A DNA stretch of 64,000 nucleotides from Candidatus Woesearchaeota archaeon (GCA_018661705.1 JABJHR010000011.1:62001-126000), one strand, 5' to 3'; positions 28,345 to 37,698 are shown, counted from the stretch's first letter. Numbers and translations are program-made. Notes: a model not told the origin generated them from the letters alone.

Positions 28345-30798
28345 TTACTCACCTTTCTTAGTTCTTTTAGGTTTTGTTTCCTCTGGCTCTTCTTCAAGTT
28401 CTTCTTCTGGTTCCTTTTGTTTAGATTTTAATTTAGCTTGTTGTTGTAATCTAACCCTTTCATCTCTCATTTTCTTAAGACGTTCTTGTGCTTCTTTTAA
28501 TTTAACATGTGTTTCTTGATCATGTTTTTTAAAGACTTGTCTTTTTGAGGTTAATTTAGTTTCAACTGGTGCTTCATGTTTTTCTACATCTAATGTAGAA
28601 GATTCATCTACTTTAAACTGTGCAACATTTGCTCTTAACTCTTCTGCCATTGCACTTAATTCTTCAGATGATGAACTGATTTCTTCCATTGCTGCTGATT
28701 GTTCTTCTGCAGCTGCTGAAACTTCTTCTGCTCCTGCTGCTTGTTCTTCTGCACTTGTTGCAACATTATTAACTGCTTCTACAGCTTGTTCTGCTCCTGA
28801 AGCTTGTTGTTGTGTTGATGCTGAAATTTGTTGAACTTGTGTAGCAACTTCTTCAACTGTTGTAGTTATTTGTTGTAATGAACTTAAAGCAGATTCAATA
28901 ACTTCCGAACCTCTATTTACTTCTTCTGATCCTTTATTCATTTGAGTTACAGCTTGATCAGTTGAATTTTGAACTTCTCCAATCAATCCTGAAATTTGAT
29001 CAGCTGCTTTTCCTGATTCTTCTGCTAATTTTCTAACTTCATCAGCAACAACTGCAAATCCTCGCCCAGCATCTCCAGCTCTAGCTGCTTCAATTGCTGC
29101 GTTTAATGCTAACAAATTAGTTTGTTCTGCAATACCTGTAATGATTTTAACAATATTTCCAATTTGTTGTGATTTTTCTCCTAATTCTTGTATTGAAACT
29201 GCTGAATCATTAACCAAGGTTTTAATCTGATTAATTTTTTCTCTACCTTCTTCTCCAGATTTTACACCTTCTTGAGCAATCTTGTTTGCTTTTACTGCTG
29301 CTTCTGCTGCATTTGAAGAGTTTGCAGCCATTTGCTGAGCAGAGCTACTTATTTCACTAATAACTTTATTTGCTTCTTCTGTTTGTAATGATTGCTGTTG
29401 TGCACCTTTTGCCATCTCTTGTACTGTAGAAGCAACTTGTTGTGATGATGTGCTAACTTGTTGAGCAGACCCACTTAATTGTTGTGAAGCACTACTAACT
29501 TGTTCAGATGCTTCATTAATCTGAGAAACTAAAGTTTTCAAGTTATTCAACATCTTTCTAAATGCATTATTTAAAACACCAACTTCATCTTGTGATGTTG
29601 ATTCATCTAACTTAACTGTTAAATCACCTTCAGCTACTGCTTTCGCAACATCTGATAATGCTTTAATTGGTTTTGAAATGCTTCTTGCAATAAAGAATGA
29701 TAATATTGCTACAATTGCTGCAATTAATAATGCAACAGATATAATACTATTTCTCATACCAATAACAGCAGCAAAAGCTTCTTCTGAATCAATTTCTCCA
29801 ACAATCATCCAATGTAAATTTTTAATTAGATCTTTAACCTCACTATCATCAATCCCCATACTATCTCCAAAAAAATGAATAGATGCAAGAACAGGAACTC
29901 CTCGATAATCAGCATGCTCTAAAGTTGTATCTTCTTTAGTACTTAGAACTTGATTTACCCCTTTAGTGTCAACTATTTGTTTTCCCTGTGCATTTGAATC
30001 AAATCTAGAATGAGTTAAAAACAATTTATCTTCATTTAAAATATAAAGTTCTTCTGACTCTGTTTCATTTTCTTGTGAAATGTCCATGATTTCATCAATT
30101 ATACGAATATTAGTTTCTAATTGTAAAACTGCAATTACTTCTTGAGATCCATATTTATCTCTTATTGGTACTGCTGCCATTTGGGTTGTTTGTTTCATAA
30201 CTGGATTGTATTCAATAGGCCCTAAATACAAATTATCTTTACCTTGTTGGAACCAATCTGTACCTGCTTCATTCCCACCTTCATCTGGACCGTAAGTTGC
30301 AACCCACATATAACCTGTTAAATCACCAACCATTATATCTGCATAAGTTCCACCACTTAATCCATCACCACCATAAAAATCACCAAATTCAATTAACATT
30401 TCTTTAAGTTCTACTTGTGCTGCTTGTTGTGCTGCTTTTGTAGAAGTTCCATCAAAATTAACCATAATTTTAGATAATCTCATAACCTCATGATCCTGAG
30501 CAAGATATCTAGTATTTGCAATTTGCGTCTCTAATAATGTTTGTAATTGGATTTCTTTTTCTTCTACAAGCAAATTTAATTTAGAATAAGCATCTTCTGT
30601 TAATGCTGTTTTTGCAGTTGTATAATTCATATAACCAATAATAGCTAGTGGTAACAAACTAATAATCAAGAACAAAGCAATTAATTTTGTGTTTAGACTT
30701 TTTGTAAATATATCTTTTATATTCCTTTTGTTATACCTCTTTTTTTTAATTTTTAAAATATTTATTTTATAAACTATTATAATTATGAGTTTACCCAC
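28345..30798 (-). CDS. Methyl-accepting chemotaxis protein with Cache sensor
   Basis: 817 residues. A membrane helix near 38-58 is followed by an exported dCache-like sensor (about 60-340; [20 protein letters not shown]). A second helix ([20 protein letters not shown]), HAMP ([20 protein letters not shown]) and the cytoplasmic signalling coiled coil come next, with the conserved tip [19 protein letters not shown] and [19 protein letters not shown] charged tail ends the protein. It senses a small ligand and controls CheA through CheW. The annotated start is a GTG only two bases from AGGAG, and no ATG occurs before the membrane helix, so the true start is uncertain. Confidence 0.93.
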   Translation of the reverse strand: MGKLIIIIVYKINILKIKKKRYNKRNIKDIFTKSLNTKLIALFLIISLLPLAIIGYMNYTTAKTALTEDAYSKLNLLVEEKEIQLQTLLETQIANTRYLAQDHEVMRLSKIMVNFDGTSTKAAQQAAQVELKEMLIEFGDFYGGDGLSGGTYADIMVGDLTGYMWVATYGPDEGGNEAGTDWFQQGKDNLYLGPIEYNPVMKQTTQMAAVPIRDKYGSQEVIAVLQLETNIRIIDEIMDISQENETESEELYILNEDKLFLTHSRFDSNAQGKQIVDTKGVNQVLSTKEDTTLEHADYRGVPVLASIHFFGDSMGIDDSEVKDLIKNLHWMIVGEIDSEEAFAAVIGMRNSIISVALLIAAIVAILSFFIARSISKPIKALSDVAKAVAEGDLTVKLDESTSQDEVGVLNNAFRKMLNNLKTLVSQINEASEQVSSASQQLSGSAQQVSTSSQQVASTVQEMAKGAQQQSLQTEEANKVISEISSSAQQMAANSSNAAEAAVKANKIAQEGVKSGEEGREKINQIKTLVNDSAVSIQELGEKSQQIGNIVKIITGIAEQTNLLALNAAIEAARAGDAGRGFAVVADEVRKLAEESGKAADQISGLIGEVQNSTDQAVTQMNKGSEEVNRGSEVIESALSSLQQITTTVEEVATQVQQISASTQQQASGAEQAVEAVNNVATSAEEQAAGAEEVSAAAEEQSAAMEEISSSSEELSAMAEELRANVAQFKVDESSTLDVEKHEAPVETKLTSKRQVFKKHDQETHVKLKEAQERLKKMRDERVRLQQQAKLKSKQKEPEEELEEEPEETKPKRTKKGE

Positions 30799-30865
30799 TC
30801 CTAAAGTAACATACTTAGTAATACTATATATAAAGATTTGTAACTATTAGGGAATTAATAAATAA

Positions 30866-31020
30866 AGTTATAAGTAAGAAGTTTTAAGTTTTAAGTGGGT
30901 TATCAGTAAGTGGTTATGAGTATTGCTGCGGTTCTCAAAACTGTTTTACTCAAAACCAAAACCCATAACTAATCCCACCATAACCAACACATTACTCAGA
31001 ACACAAAACTCAAAACCTAA
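30866..31020. repeat. Long imperfect palindrome P3 (S23-hairpin family)
   Basis: The left half has units such as AAGTTTTAAG, GGGTTATCAGTAAG and GGTTATGAGTATTG. The right half has their complements (CTCAAAACC, ACCCATAACT, ACACATTACTCAG). The tip of the fold lies near 30930. It sits between the divergent MCP and 70-residue genes and holds no gene. Confidence 0.65.
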
Positions 31021-31068
31021 TTAGGTATCTAAAAACATTTATATTAGTTCTTCTAAAATATTGATAAA

Positions 31069-31281
31069 ATGCTAAAAAAACTATTCAAACGAAAACCAAA
31101 GACTGAAAAAGCAAATCCAATGGCTAATCTCAACAAAAGCATGGATGATTATAATAAAGCTGTTGAAGGCATGGATAGGAAAGAATACCTACAATATTAT
31201 ATCAAAGTTCTAGAAAAGCAGATTTCTGAAGCTAGTAAAATATTAGAGAAAAAGAAAAAAGAATTGAAGAAAATTAAGTGA
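31069..31281 (+). CDS. Small basic coiled-coil protein
   Basis: 70 residues, Lys-rich, with a C-terminal coiled coil (VLEKQISEASKILEKKKKEL). No domain is recognised. A TATA-like ACATTTATATT lies about 30 nt upstream, which fits a leaderless gene. Its last 90 bases (31192-31281) are repeated, in the same orientation and still translatable, at 32300-32383. Between the two copies lies the HEPN/MNT pair. Confidence 0.65.
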   Translation: MLKKLFKRKPKTEKANPMANLNKSMDDYNKAVEGMDRKEYLQYYIKVLEKQISEASKILEKKKKELKKIK

Positions 31282-31421
31282 ATATTTCTCTTTTCTCTGT
31301 GTAGATTTGTTTGTAATACCAACAAATAACCACATATCACTGGTTTTTGTTCCCACTACCAACAAAGTTGGTATCACCAACCAAAAACTTTAAATATAGC
31401 TTTAACGTTTCTATTACCAAC
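31282..31421 (+). promoter_or_regulatory. Promoter and operator region of the HEPN/MNT pair
   Basis: A 17-bp perfect palindrome TACCAAC-AAA-GTTGGTA lies at 31357-31373. The half-site TACCAAC also occurs at 31317-31323 and at 31415-31421, abutting the ATG, with a near match (CACCAAC) at 31375. A TATA element CTTTAAATATAGC (31388-31400) lies between the palindrome and the start. The layout fits autoregulation of a toxin-antitoxin operon. Confidence 0.6.
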
Positions 31422-31760
31422 ATGGAAGAATTAATTAAAAATATTAAGCAAATCCTTAAATCAGCTGATTTAGTATATGATAATCAAGACTACACATCTG
31501 CAACAATGCTATATTTCAAAGCATTTTTCATTACATTAGATTACATAATTCTAAAAAAACAAGGAAAAACACCAAAAGACCATACAGAAAGATTTAGAAT
31601 ATTAGAAGCTGATTTTCCTGAATTATATGAACTATTAGATAGGAATTTTCCAACATATAGACAAACATATTCAACAACAATTCCTAAAGATAAATGTGAG
31701 GAAATAAAGAAAGATGTTAAAGAAACTATTGAAAAATACAACATTCCAATCAATAATTAA
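31422..31760 (+). CDS. HEPN-domain-like protein, partner of a MNT nucleotidyltransferase
   Basis: 112 residues from the ATG at 31422, placed at the expected distance from the TATA box; an open frame extends upstream to 31347. The chain is all-helical (MEELIKNIKQILKSADLVYD, ATMLYFKAFFITLDYIILKK) and resembles small HEPN proteins, which are often RNases acting as toxins. The classical R-x4-6-H motif is not clear, and DRNFPTYRQTY may be its equivalent. It overlaps the nucleotidyltransferase gene by 47 nt, the usual HEPN/MNT arrangement. Assignment rests mainly on context and helical pattern. Confidence 0.65.
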   Translation: MEELIKNIKQILKSADLVYDNQDYTSATMLYFKAFFITLDYIILKKQGKTPKDHTERFRILEADFPELYELLDRNFPTYRQTYSTTIPKDKCEEIKKDVKETIEKYNIPINN

Positions 31761-32334
31761 GGATTATTACAAACAAAATAAAGATAATATAGTTGATATA
31801 CTCTTGTTTGGATCAATAATGAGAGGAAAAGAAAAACCAAATGATGTTGATCTACTAATCATTTCTAAAAATACCCTCACAAATAATGTAATCTATAACT
31901 TAAGAAAATCATTAAAAAAATTAGATCTGAATTTTAGTATTACTGAAAAAACATACCATGAATTATTTCAACCATCATTTTTAGCCAGAGAAGCATTTTT
32001 AACAGAAGCATACTCATTAATTAATAAAAAGTTTGTATCAAAAGGATTGGGTTTTACAAATTATTATCTATTTAAGTATGAACTAAAAGGTTTTAATAAA
32101 TCAAAAAGAATGTTATTTTATTATAGCCTTTATGGAAGAAATAATAGTAAAGGAATGATAAATAAATTAAAAGCAATTAAATTTTCTGATGGTACATTGT
32201 TAGTCCCTATTGAAAATGTTGAAGAGGGAAGAGAATATTTTAATAATTTAGAAATTAAATTTAATGATTTTCCAATTTTAATTCCAGAAAGAGTATCTGC
32301 AGTATTATATCAAAGTTCTAGAAAAACAAATTAA
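31714..32334 (+). CDS. MNT-type nucleotidyltransferase, candidate antitoxin
   Basis: 206 residues. The N-terminal domain carries LLFGSIMRGKEKPNDVDLLI, the polymerase-beta-type GS...DxD motif of minimal nucleotidyltransferases. MNT antitoxins are known to AMPylate their HEPN toxin. The C-terminal ~100 residues have no recognised domain and are longer than in minimal MNT proteins. The last ~10 residues (LYQSSRKTN) are read, in a shifted frame, from the duplicated 3' end of the 70-residue gene, so the original C-terminus was probably lost when the module was inserted or the segment duplicated. Confidence 0.8.
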   Translation: MLKKLLKNTTFQSIIKDYYKQNKDNIVDILLFGSIMRGKEKPNDVDLLIISKNTLTNNVIYNLRKSLKKLDLNFSITEKTYHELFQPSFLAREAFLTEAYSLINKKFVSKGLGFTNYYLFKYELKGFNKSKRMLFYYSLYGRNNSKGMINKLKAIKFSDGTLLVPIENVEEGREYFNNLEIKFNDFPILIPERVSAVLYQSSRKTN

Positions 32335-32383
32335 AGAAGCTAGTAAGATTCTTGAGAAAAAGGAATTGAAGAAGATCAAGTGA
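32300..32383 (+). pseudogene. Duplicated 3' end of the 31069-31281 gene
   Basis: 84 bases are highly similar to 31192-31281. Read in the parental frame they give QYYIKVLEKQIKEASKILEK followed by ELKKIK and the same TGA stop, with one two-codon deletion. No start or N-terminal part is present. The copy and the intact gene flank the HEPN/MNT pair as direct repeats. Confidence 0.75.
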
Positions 32384-32394
32384 ATTATTTTAGT

Positions 32395-33451
32395 AGTTAA
32401 CCACTACATTTCTCGCCTAAAATACTAATTAATTAGAAAAGTTAACCACTACATGAATTTATACTGTTTTAGATATTCCTTTAAGCAGAAATTACATATT
32501 GCTTCTATTTTACCTTTTCTTGAATTGTCTAAAGAAGTTATGTAATCTGCTCTTTTTTTTACAGGAATTGCCAAAGGCATATTTCCTTTATACAAAAGAA
32601 GCCAATTAAGAAGTAATCTACCAACCCTTCCGTTTCCATCAACAAAAGGATGAACAATTTCAAACTGCGCATGAGACTGAAAAGCAACTTCAAAGTCATT
32701 TATTCCTTGAAATGCTTTTTTTATCCACTTAAGAAGCTGATCTGTTTTTTCTTCTGCAAATAAGTATGAAGTAGTATGTACATCACCAATATAATTTTGA
32801 ACAATCTTATATTTTCCTAAGGTTTTTTCTGTTTCAATATCTCTGTTAACTAATTCGTGCAATTTCAAAAGATCACTATGAGTTGGAAGCTTATTATGAT
32901 TCTCTTCAACATAATGCCAAGCTTTTAACAAGTTTGAAGCCATGAACAACTCTTTTTTTTTATGCCCTTTTGGAACTATATCTTCAAAAAGAAAATTAAA
33001 AGTATCTTTTATAGTAAGTGTAGATCCCTCAATCGCATTGCTGTTTGAAATAAATATACTTAAGAATTTTTCTCTTTCCTTTTCTCTTGAAACTTTATCT
33101 AAGCCTTTAAGATAATTTCTATAATTGTTTGAAGCAATTTTCATATCATTATGATCATTATATGATAGTTCATCATTGAACTCATTTAAAATCCAATCAT
33201 TATTTTTATAAGATAGTTTCATACATTCAAATTCTTCCTGTGAAACAGGTCTTTTCTTCCCAATATATTTCACTGATTTTTGTATAACTCTTTTACCTTC
33301 CCTTATAGAGTCAACTAGATAAATGTATTCATGCCCTTTAATCTTTTTAGTTACAATGCTTACCATGAATATGAGTTAACCACTACTTATATTTATATTT
33401 TTCGTATAGAAATAATTAATATTTAACAATTACGCATGAGTTAACCACTAC
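32395..33451. repeat. Four direct repeats of AGTTAACCACTAC around the Fic gene
   Basis: Copies stand at 32395-32407, 32440-32452, 33374-33386 and 33439-33451, all in the same orientation. Two lie downstream and two upstream of fic. The two upstream copies share a longer identical block ATGAGTTAACCACTACTTA. The second copy contains the fic stop codon, and the third is eight bases before its start codon. They may be operators of the fic gene or traces of insertion. Confidence 0.75.
32449..33366 (-). CDS. fic: Fic-domain AMP-transferase
   Basis: 305 residues. The Fic motif HPFVDGNGRVGRLLLNWLLL is complete, including the catalytic His. The inhibitory-helix motif [S/T]xxxE[G/N] appears upstream as SNAIEGS, so activity is probably autoinhibited within the same chain. 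About 80 N-terminal residues (IVTKKIKGHEYIYLVDSIRE...) form a separate small domain. Such proteins transfer AMP to a protein hydroxyl; the target is unknown. It is flanked by AGTTAACCACTAC repeats and sits beside HEPN/MNT, which suggests an accessory conflict island. Confidence 0.92.
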   Translation of the reverse strand: MVSIVTKKIKGHEYIYLVDSIREGKRVIQKSVKYIGKKRPVSQEEFECMKLSYKNNDWILNEFNDELSYNDHNDMKIASNNYRNYLKGLDKVSREKEREKFLSIFISNSNAIEGSTLTIKDTFNFLFEDIVPKGHKKKELFMASNLLKAWHYVEENHNKLPTHSDLLKLHELVNRDIETEKTLGKYKIVQNYIGDVHTTSYLFAEEKTDQLLKWIKKAFQGINDFEVAFQSHAQFEIVHPFVDGNGRVGRLLLNWLLLYKGNMPLAIPVKKRADYITSLDNSRKGKIEAICNFCLKEYLKQYKFM

Positions 33452-33486
33452 TTAATAAGATTATAAAAGTTATTTGATATTAAAAA

Positions 33487-34194
33487 TCAATCAATACTTA
33501 ACTTTTTCATTTTTCTATGTAGTGTTTCAAATCTAATACCTATTGCTTTTGCAGTCTTAGAAATGTTATGTTCATGTTTGTTTAGATGATACTTGAAATA
33601 ATCTTTTTCAAATAATTCTTCTGCATCTTTCATTGAAATTTTAGGATCAGGAAGATCTTTTAAAATATCTTCGCTAAGATGAGGAACATTCTTATACATT
33701 TCTTCTAGTTTTTTTGGATGTAAAACTGCTTTGTAATCATCTAAAACTTCTTCAATTGCACCACTCAAAGCACTAACCTTAATAGGATATGGTCGTAAAA
33801 GTTCAGATTTGATTTTGTTAACATCAATATCAAATTCTTTTACCATACGATGCAAAGTTCTTCTATCTAATCCTAAAACTTTAGCTGTTTCACTAATATT
33901 TCCTAAATTAAGAACTAAAAGCCTGGCTAAAAAATCTTTTTTGTATTGTTTTTTTGCTTTTTTGTAATCTGAACCGTAACTTATCTTAATATCTCCAAAA
34001 GATGACCTTGTTAATGTAGATGTAATGTCCTCATTTAGCTTTTCAATACCAACACCTAAAAATTTAGTTGTAGCATCCTTAATTAATGGCTTTACTTTTT
34101 TATCTAATACTACCTCTAAGTCTGTTTTTTTATGCTTATTATCAGCATTATGTTGGGAAATGCCCTGCTCTTTCTTTTTTTCATTTTCAACCAT
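33487..34194 (-). CDS. DNA-binding protein with two Fis-type helix-turn-helix domains
   Basis: 235 residues with two copies of the Fis/NtrC C-terminal HTH. The first is LVLNLGNISETAKVLGLDRR (about 90-125). The second is KYHLNKHEHNISKTAKAIGI followed by RFETLHRKMKKL (about 197-233). In bacteria this HTH ends sigma-54 activators; here no AAA+ domain exists and two copies may bind tandem sites. The polar N-terminus (MVENEKKKEQGISQHNADNK) is disordered. A TATA element CTTTATATACTC lies about 30 nt before the ATG. Target genes are unknown. Confidence 0.82.
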   Translation of the reverse strand: MVENEKKKEQGISQHNADNKHKKTDLEVVLDKKVKPLIKDATTKFLGVGIEKLNEDITSTLTRSSFGDIKISYGSDYKKAKKQYKKDFLARLLVLNLGNISETAKVLGLDRRTLHRMVKEFDIDVNKIKSELLRPYPIKVSALSGAIEEVLDDYKAVLHPKKLEEMYKNVPHLSEDILKDLPDPKISMKDAEELFEKDYFKYHLNKHEHNISKTAKAIGIRFETLHRKMKKLSID

Positions 34195-34379
34195 AATTTA
34201 ATTATTTGCAAGGGAGTATATAAAGATTATGATTTTTTTGTCGCATAATAATAGAAATGTTAGGTAAAAGATGATGGTTTCGGCACTTAAATTGACAGCA
34301 CAATAGACAGTAAAGTTTAAAAACCAAAACCCATTCTTTTGCTATAAATTACACCGAATTGGTGGCAAAATTCAGAAAA

Positions 34380-35579
34380 ATGAAGCTAACTAAGGAAATA
34401 ATCCTACAAACACAAGATTATGAAACACCTTGCTTAGTTGTAGATCTAAACATTATTAAGCAAAATTACAAAAATATGACTGAATGCTTCAAAGATATTG
34501 ACATTTTCTATGCAATAAAAGCAAATTCCGATACTAATATTATTAAGACTTTAATGGAATTAGGAAGTAAATTTGAAACATCTTCACTAAATGAGGTAAA
34601 AATTTTGCTAACTTTAGGTGTTAAACCAGAAAATATTGTAAATAGTGCACCTTACAGAAAAGAAATTTATCTTCAAAAAATGTATAAGATGGGCATTAGG
34701 ATGTTTGTTTATGATACTGAAGAAGAGCTAGAAAAATTCAAAAGAAGTGCACCAGAAGCTGAACTTTTTTTAAGAGTAGATGTTGATAATACTGGAAGTG
34801 ATTGGCCTTTATCTATGAAATTTGGTGTTGAACCAAAAGATGCAGTTGAACTTATTAAAAAAGCACATGAAATGAATATAAAAGTTTTAGGAACAACTTT
34901 TCATGTTGGTTCTCAATGTTTGAATTTAGAAAATTGGGAAAAAGCATTAACACAAATGAAAAACATTCATGATGAATGTAAACAAAGTGGAATTAATTTA
35001 GAAATGATTAATTTGGGAGGAGGAATTCCAATAAAACATTTGAAAGAAATTCCTAATGTTAAACTAACTGCTGAAAAAATTAAATCATTAGTTGAGGAAA
35101 AGTTTTCTCCAATCCCTAAAATGATTATTGAACCTGGAAGAGGATTAGTAGGAAATGCAGGAATAATGATTGCAGAAGTTATTTCTAAAAGAAAGTATAA
35201 AGGCCAAACTTGGATATATTTAGACATTGGTGTGTTTCATGGAATGATGGAAACAATTGAAGGGTTTGATTATGAAATATTAACAGAAAAAGATGTTGAA
35301 GCAGAAGAACAAGGTCAAAAAGTTTTAGATGATGAAAAAGAAAGTTATGTTATTGCAGGACCAAGTTGTGATGGTGTTGATGTAATGTTTAAAGACGGGA
35401 AAATAATGAGTAAAGTAGAAGTTGGAGATAAAGTTTACATCATCAATGCTGCCGCATATACAATTAGTTATGCTTCTTTATTTAATGGTTATAAAATTCC
35501 AAAAACTTATTATGTTAAGAATGGAAATAATTTCTTGTTTAGTCCAAATTGTTTAGTTGAAACAATTTATAGGTTGTAA
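34380..35579 (+). CDS. PLP-dependent ornithine/lysine/diaminopimelate decarboxylase family (group IV)
   Basis: 399 residues from the ATG at 34380; upstream TTG/GTG codons extend the frame to 34359, but the ATG gives the usual distance to the first motif. The PLP lysine is in YAIKANSD (K47). HVGSQ, GGGIP, EPGRGLVGNAG and the active-site Cys of GPSCDGVDVM match eukaryotic-type ornithine decarboxylase. Placed before speE and deoxyhypusine synthase, it most likely makes putrescine. Lysine or carboxynorspermidine substrates cannot be excluded from the sequence alone. Confidence 0.9.
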   Translation: MKLTKEIILQTQDYETPCLVVDLNIIKQNYKNMTECFKDIDIFYAIKANSDTNIIKTLMELGSKFETSSLNEVKILLTLGVKPENIVNSAPYRKEIYLQKMYKMGIRMFVYDTEEELEKFKRSAPEAELFLRVDVDNTGSDWPLSMKFGVEPKDAVELIKKAHEMNIKVLGTTFHVGSQCLNLENWEKALTQMKNIHDECKQSGINLEMINLGGGIPIKHLKEIPNVKLTAEKIKSLVEEKFSPIPKMIIEPGRGLVGNAGIMIAEVISKRKYKGQTWIYLDIGVFHGMMETIEGFDYEILTEKDVEAEEQGQKVLDDEKESYVIAGPSCDGVDVMFKDGKIMSKVEVGDKVYIINAAAYTISYASLFNGYKIPKTYYVKNGNNFLFSPNCLVETIYRL

Positions 35580-35595
35580 TAGTTATTAAATTCTA

Positions 35596-35703
35596 TTAAG
35601 AAAATATCACCAATAATATTGGCAGTGCTAACGGACTTTCTGAAAGAAAGTCCTATTCGGCTTTGCCTCATCAGCACGCCATTATTGTTGAGATTTTCTA
35701 AGA
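35596..35703. repeat. Structured intergenic element B (class 1)
   Basis: Inverted outer arms (AAGAAAATATCACCAATAAT and its near complement ATTATTGTTGAGATTTTCT) enclose GGCAGTGCTAACGG. A GGACTTTC-TGA-(A)GAAAGTCC hairpin, TTCGGC and TGCCTCATCAGCACGCC follow. It shares this order with element C. It fills the gap between two convergent genes and may also terminate them. Confidence 0.65.
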
Positions 35704-35715
35704 AATAAAAAAGAA

Positions 35716-36690
35716 TTAAAAATCTAATGTTAAATGTTTGCTAGAGGTGTATCGTTTCATGTCATCAGGAAACTCTGTATCATCCATTGTAATTATTTTT
35801 ATTGTTTTCTTTAAGTTTTCCTTGACATAGTTTGGCATGGCTTGAATTCCTTGATGAATTTCTCCATTATATAATTGAAGATCCTCTACATCACGTTCTG
35901 CAATTCTTTTATCGATTTCTTCTGCTGAGATAGTTGTTGCATCTATATCATTAGAGCAAGCAGCATAAGAAAAAACACTGCCATACATTGGAACAAATTG
36001 AAATGCTAATTTAACATGCTTGTAAACTGATTTCAAAGTATTAACAATAACATTAAATGAATCAGGAACAAATAAAGGAGATTCAGTATGCAAAGAAAAG
36101 ATTCCATTTTCATTTAGTTTTGAAGCAATTGTTTGATAAAATTCTTTTGTATATAAAAACACAGATGGGCCAACAGGATCTGTTAAGTCTAAAATAATAA
36201 TATCAAATTTCTCGTCTGTTTCTTCAATAAACTTTTTCCCATCTTCAATTTTTAAATCCATTTTTGGATGATCAAAAGCACCTTTATGAATTGATTGTAA
36301 AAACTCTTTTGATTTCTCTACAACATCGCCATCTAACTCAATCATTGTAACTTTTTCAACACAATTATGTTTCAAAGCTTCCTCTGCTGAACCACCATCG
36401 CCCCCTCCTATGATTAAAACTTTTTTAGGACATGGATGAGATAACATTGGTCTTTGAACTAAAGGTTCATGATAAAGAAACTCATCTTTTTCACTTGTTT
36501 GAAAAGCATTATCTAATTGCATAACATTTCCAAAAACATTATTCTTAAAGAAAGATAAATGTTGAAATTTAGTATCTGCTTTGTATAATAAATGTTCACA
36601 TTTTAATAAATAACCTTGGCTTTGTCCAACCATTTCTACAAAATATTTTGATTTCTCTTGATTATTATTTTCTTGAGTTTGTTCTGTCAT
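35716..36690 (-). CDS. speE: Spermidine synthase
   Basis: 324 residues, aminopropyltransferase family. The small N-terminal beta domain precedes a Rossmann methyltransferase-like core with GGGDGGSAEEALKH (decarboxylated AdoMet binding), VTMIELDGDVV and the catalytic DLTDPVGPS. It transfers an aminopropyl group to putrescine. The stop of deoxyhypusine synthase lies 12 nt upstream, so both are in one operon. The N-terminal ~15 residues (TEQTQENNNQEK) are a disordered extension. Confidence 0.95.
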   Translation of the reverse strand: MTEQTQENNNQEKSKYFVEMVGQSQGYLLKCEHLLYKADTKFQHLSFFKNNVFGNVMQLDNAFQTSEKDEFLYHEPLVQRPMLSHPCPKKVLIIGGGDGGSAEEALKHNCVEKVTMIELDGDVVEKSKEFLQSIHKGAFDHPKMDLKIEDGKKFIEETDEKFDIIILDLTDPVGPSVFLYTKEFYQTIASKLNENGIFSLHTESPLFVPDSFNVIVNTLKSVYKHVKLAFQFVPMYGSVFSYAACSNDIDATTISAEEIDKRIAERDVEDLQLYNGEIHQGIQAMPNYVKENLKKTIKIITMDDTEFPDDMKRYTSSKHLTLDF

Positions 36691-36702
36691 TTTAATATCT
36701 CC

Positions 36703-37698
36703 TCAAATAAAACTGCCTGCAACCAATAATGGAAATGCAATACTTGCATCGCAATAAACTTTAACACGTAATGCATTTGGTTTTACTTTTGCCCATGTGA
36801 TTGCCTCCTCTTGGTTGCCACCAGAATCAGAAGCATCAAAAGGCATAGCAGTTGAAATATAGACGGCATAGTCTAAACCATCCTTGAAAATGTTTGCGTT
36901 AAGAATGTAATGTTTTGCAATTCCACCACCTAAAGCAATTGCTGCTGTTTTTTCACAGTTCATTGTATAATCAATAATCTTTTCATGATCACTAACAACA
37001 TCAATTACAAAATTAGGATGAGATTTTTTAAAATAATAAGCAATATCTCCAATTGCACCATCAATTATTCCCGGACAAAAAACAGGGATACTATTTTTGT
37101 AAGCCCAGTATAGATAAGAATTTTGTTCATTATATTCTTCTTTTTCTCCAATTAATTTTCCCATCATACTACTGATCATAGTTGGAGTAATTGGCTTATT
37201 TGAATTAGTTTTTTGTTCTTCTAATAATCTTTTAAAAACTTCCCTAATAAATGGTTCAAAATAACTGTAATGTTCATTAGTTACATATATGTTTCCAATT
37301 CTTCCAACGCCAGATTCAAATAATGTAGCACCAGGAGCTTCAAAATCACCAACATGAAAAGGCATGTGTGCTTTGATTGCATCTTCCTCTACACCACCAG
37401 CTGAAGTACAAAGTATTGCAACCTTTTTTTCTTTTGCTAAAAAAGCAATAATTTCTCTCATTCCTGAAGAGATCATATTTGAAGTAAATGATAAAAAGAT
37501 TGGAGTTTTTTCCCTAATCATTGTTTTAGTTATTTCAATAGCTGTTCCTAAATTAGCTGCCTGAATTCCTGATGTAGAAAAAGCTTTAAGAAATTCTTTA
37601 AAATCAAAATTCTCATTAAAATTATAGCCTTCTATCTTAGGAAACTTACTAAGATCTGCATTTTTCTTGATGTGATAATGTAGTTTTTTATCTGTCAT
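36703..37698 (-). CDS. dys: Deoxyhypusine synthase
   Basis: 331 residues from the ATG ending at 37698. An upstream ATG at 37755 is rejected because a TATA box lies inside that extension. The protein transfers the butylamine part of spermidine to a lysine of aIF5A. The catalytic Lys is in GGGIAKHYILNAN, and FDASDSGGNQEEAITWAKV corresponds to the NAD/spermidine site. SFTSNMISSGMREII and GVGRIGNIYV are also characteristic. It is followed by speE, which makes its substrate. Confidence 0.95.
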   Translation of the reverse strand: MTDKKLHYHIKKNADLSKFPKIEGYNFNENFDFKEFLKAFSTSGIQAANLGTAIEITKTMIREKTPIFLSFTSNMISSGMREIIAFLAKEKKVAILCTSAGGVEEDAIKAHMPFHVGDFEAPGATLFESGVGRIGNIYVTNEHYSYFEPFIREVFKRLLEEQKTNSNKPITPTMISSMMGKLIGEKEEYNEQNSYLYWAYKNSIPVFCPGIIDGAIGDIAYYFKKSHPNFVIDVVSDHEKIIDYTMNCEKTAAIALGGGIAKHYILNANIFKDGLDYAVYISTAMPFDASDSGGNQEEAITWAKVKPNALRVKVYCDASIAFPLLVAGSFI

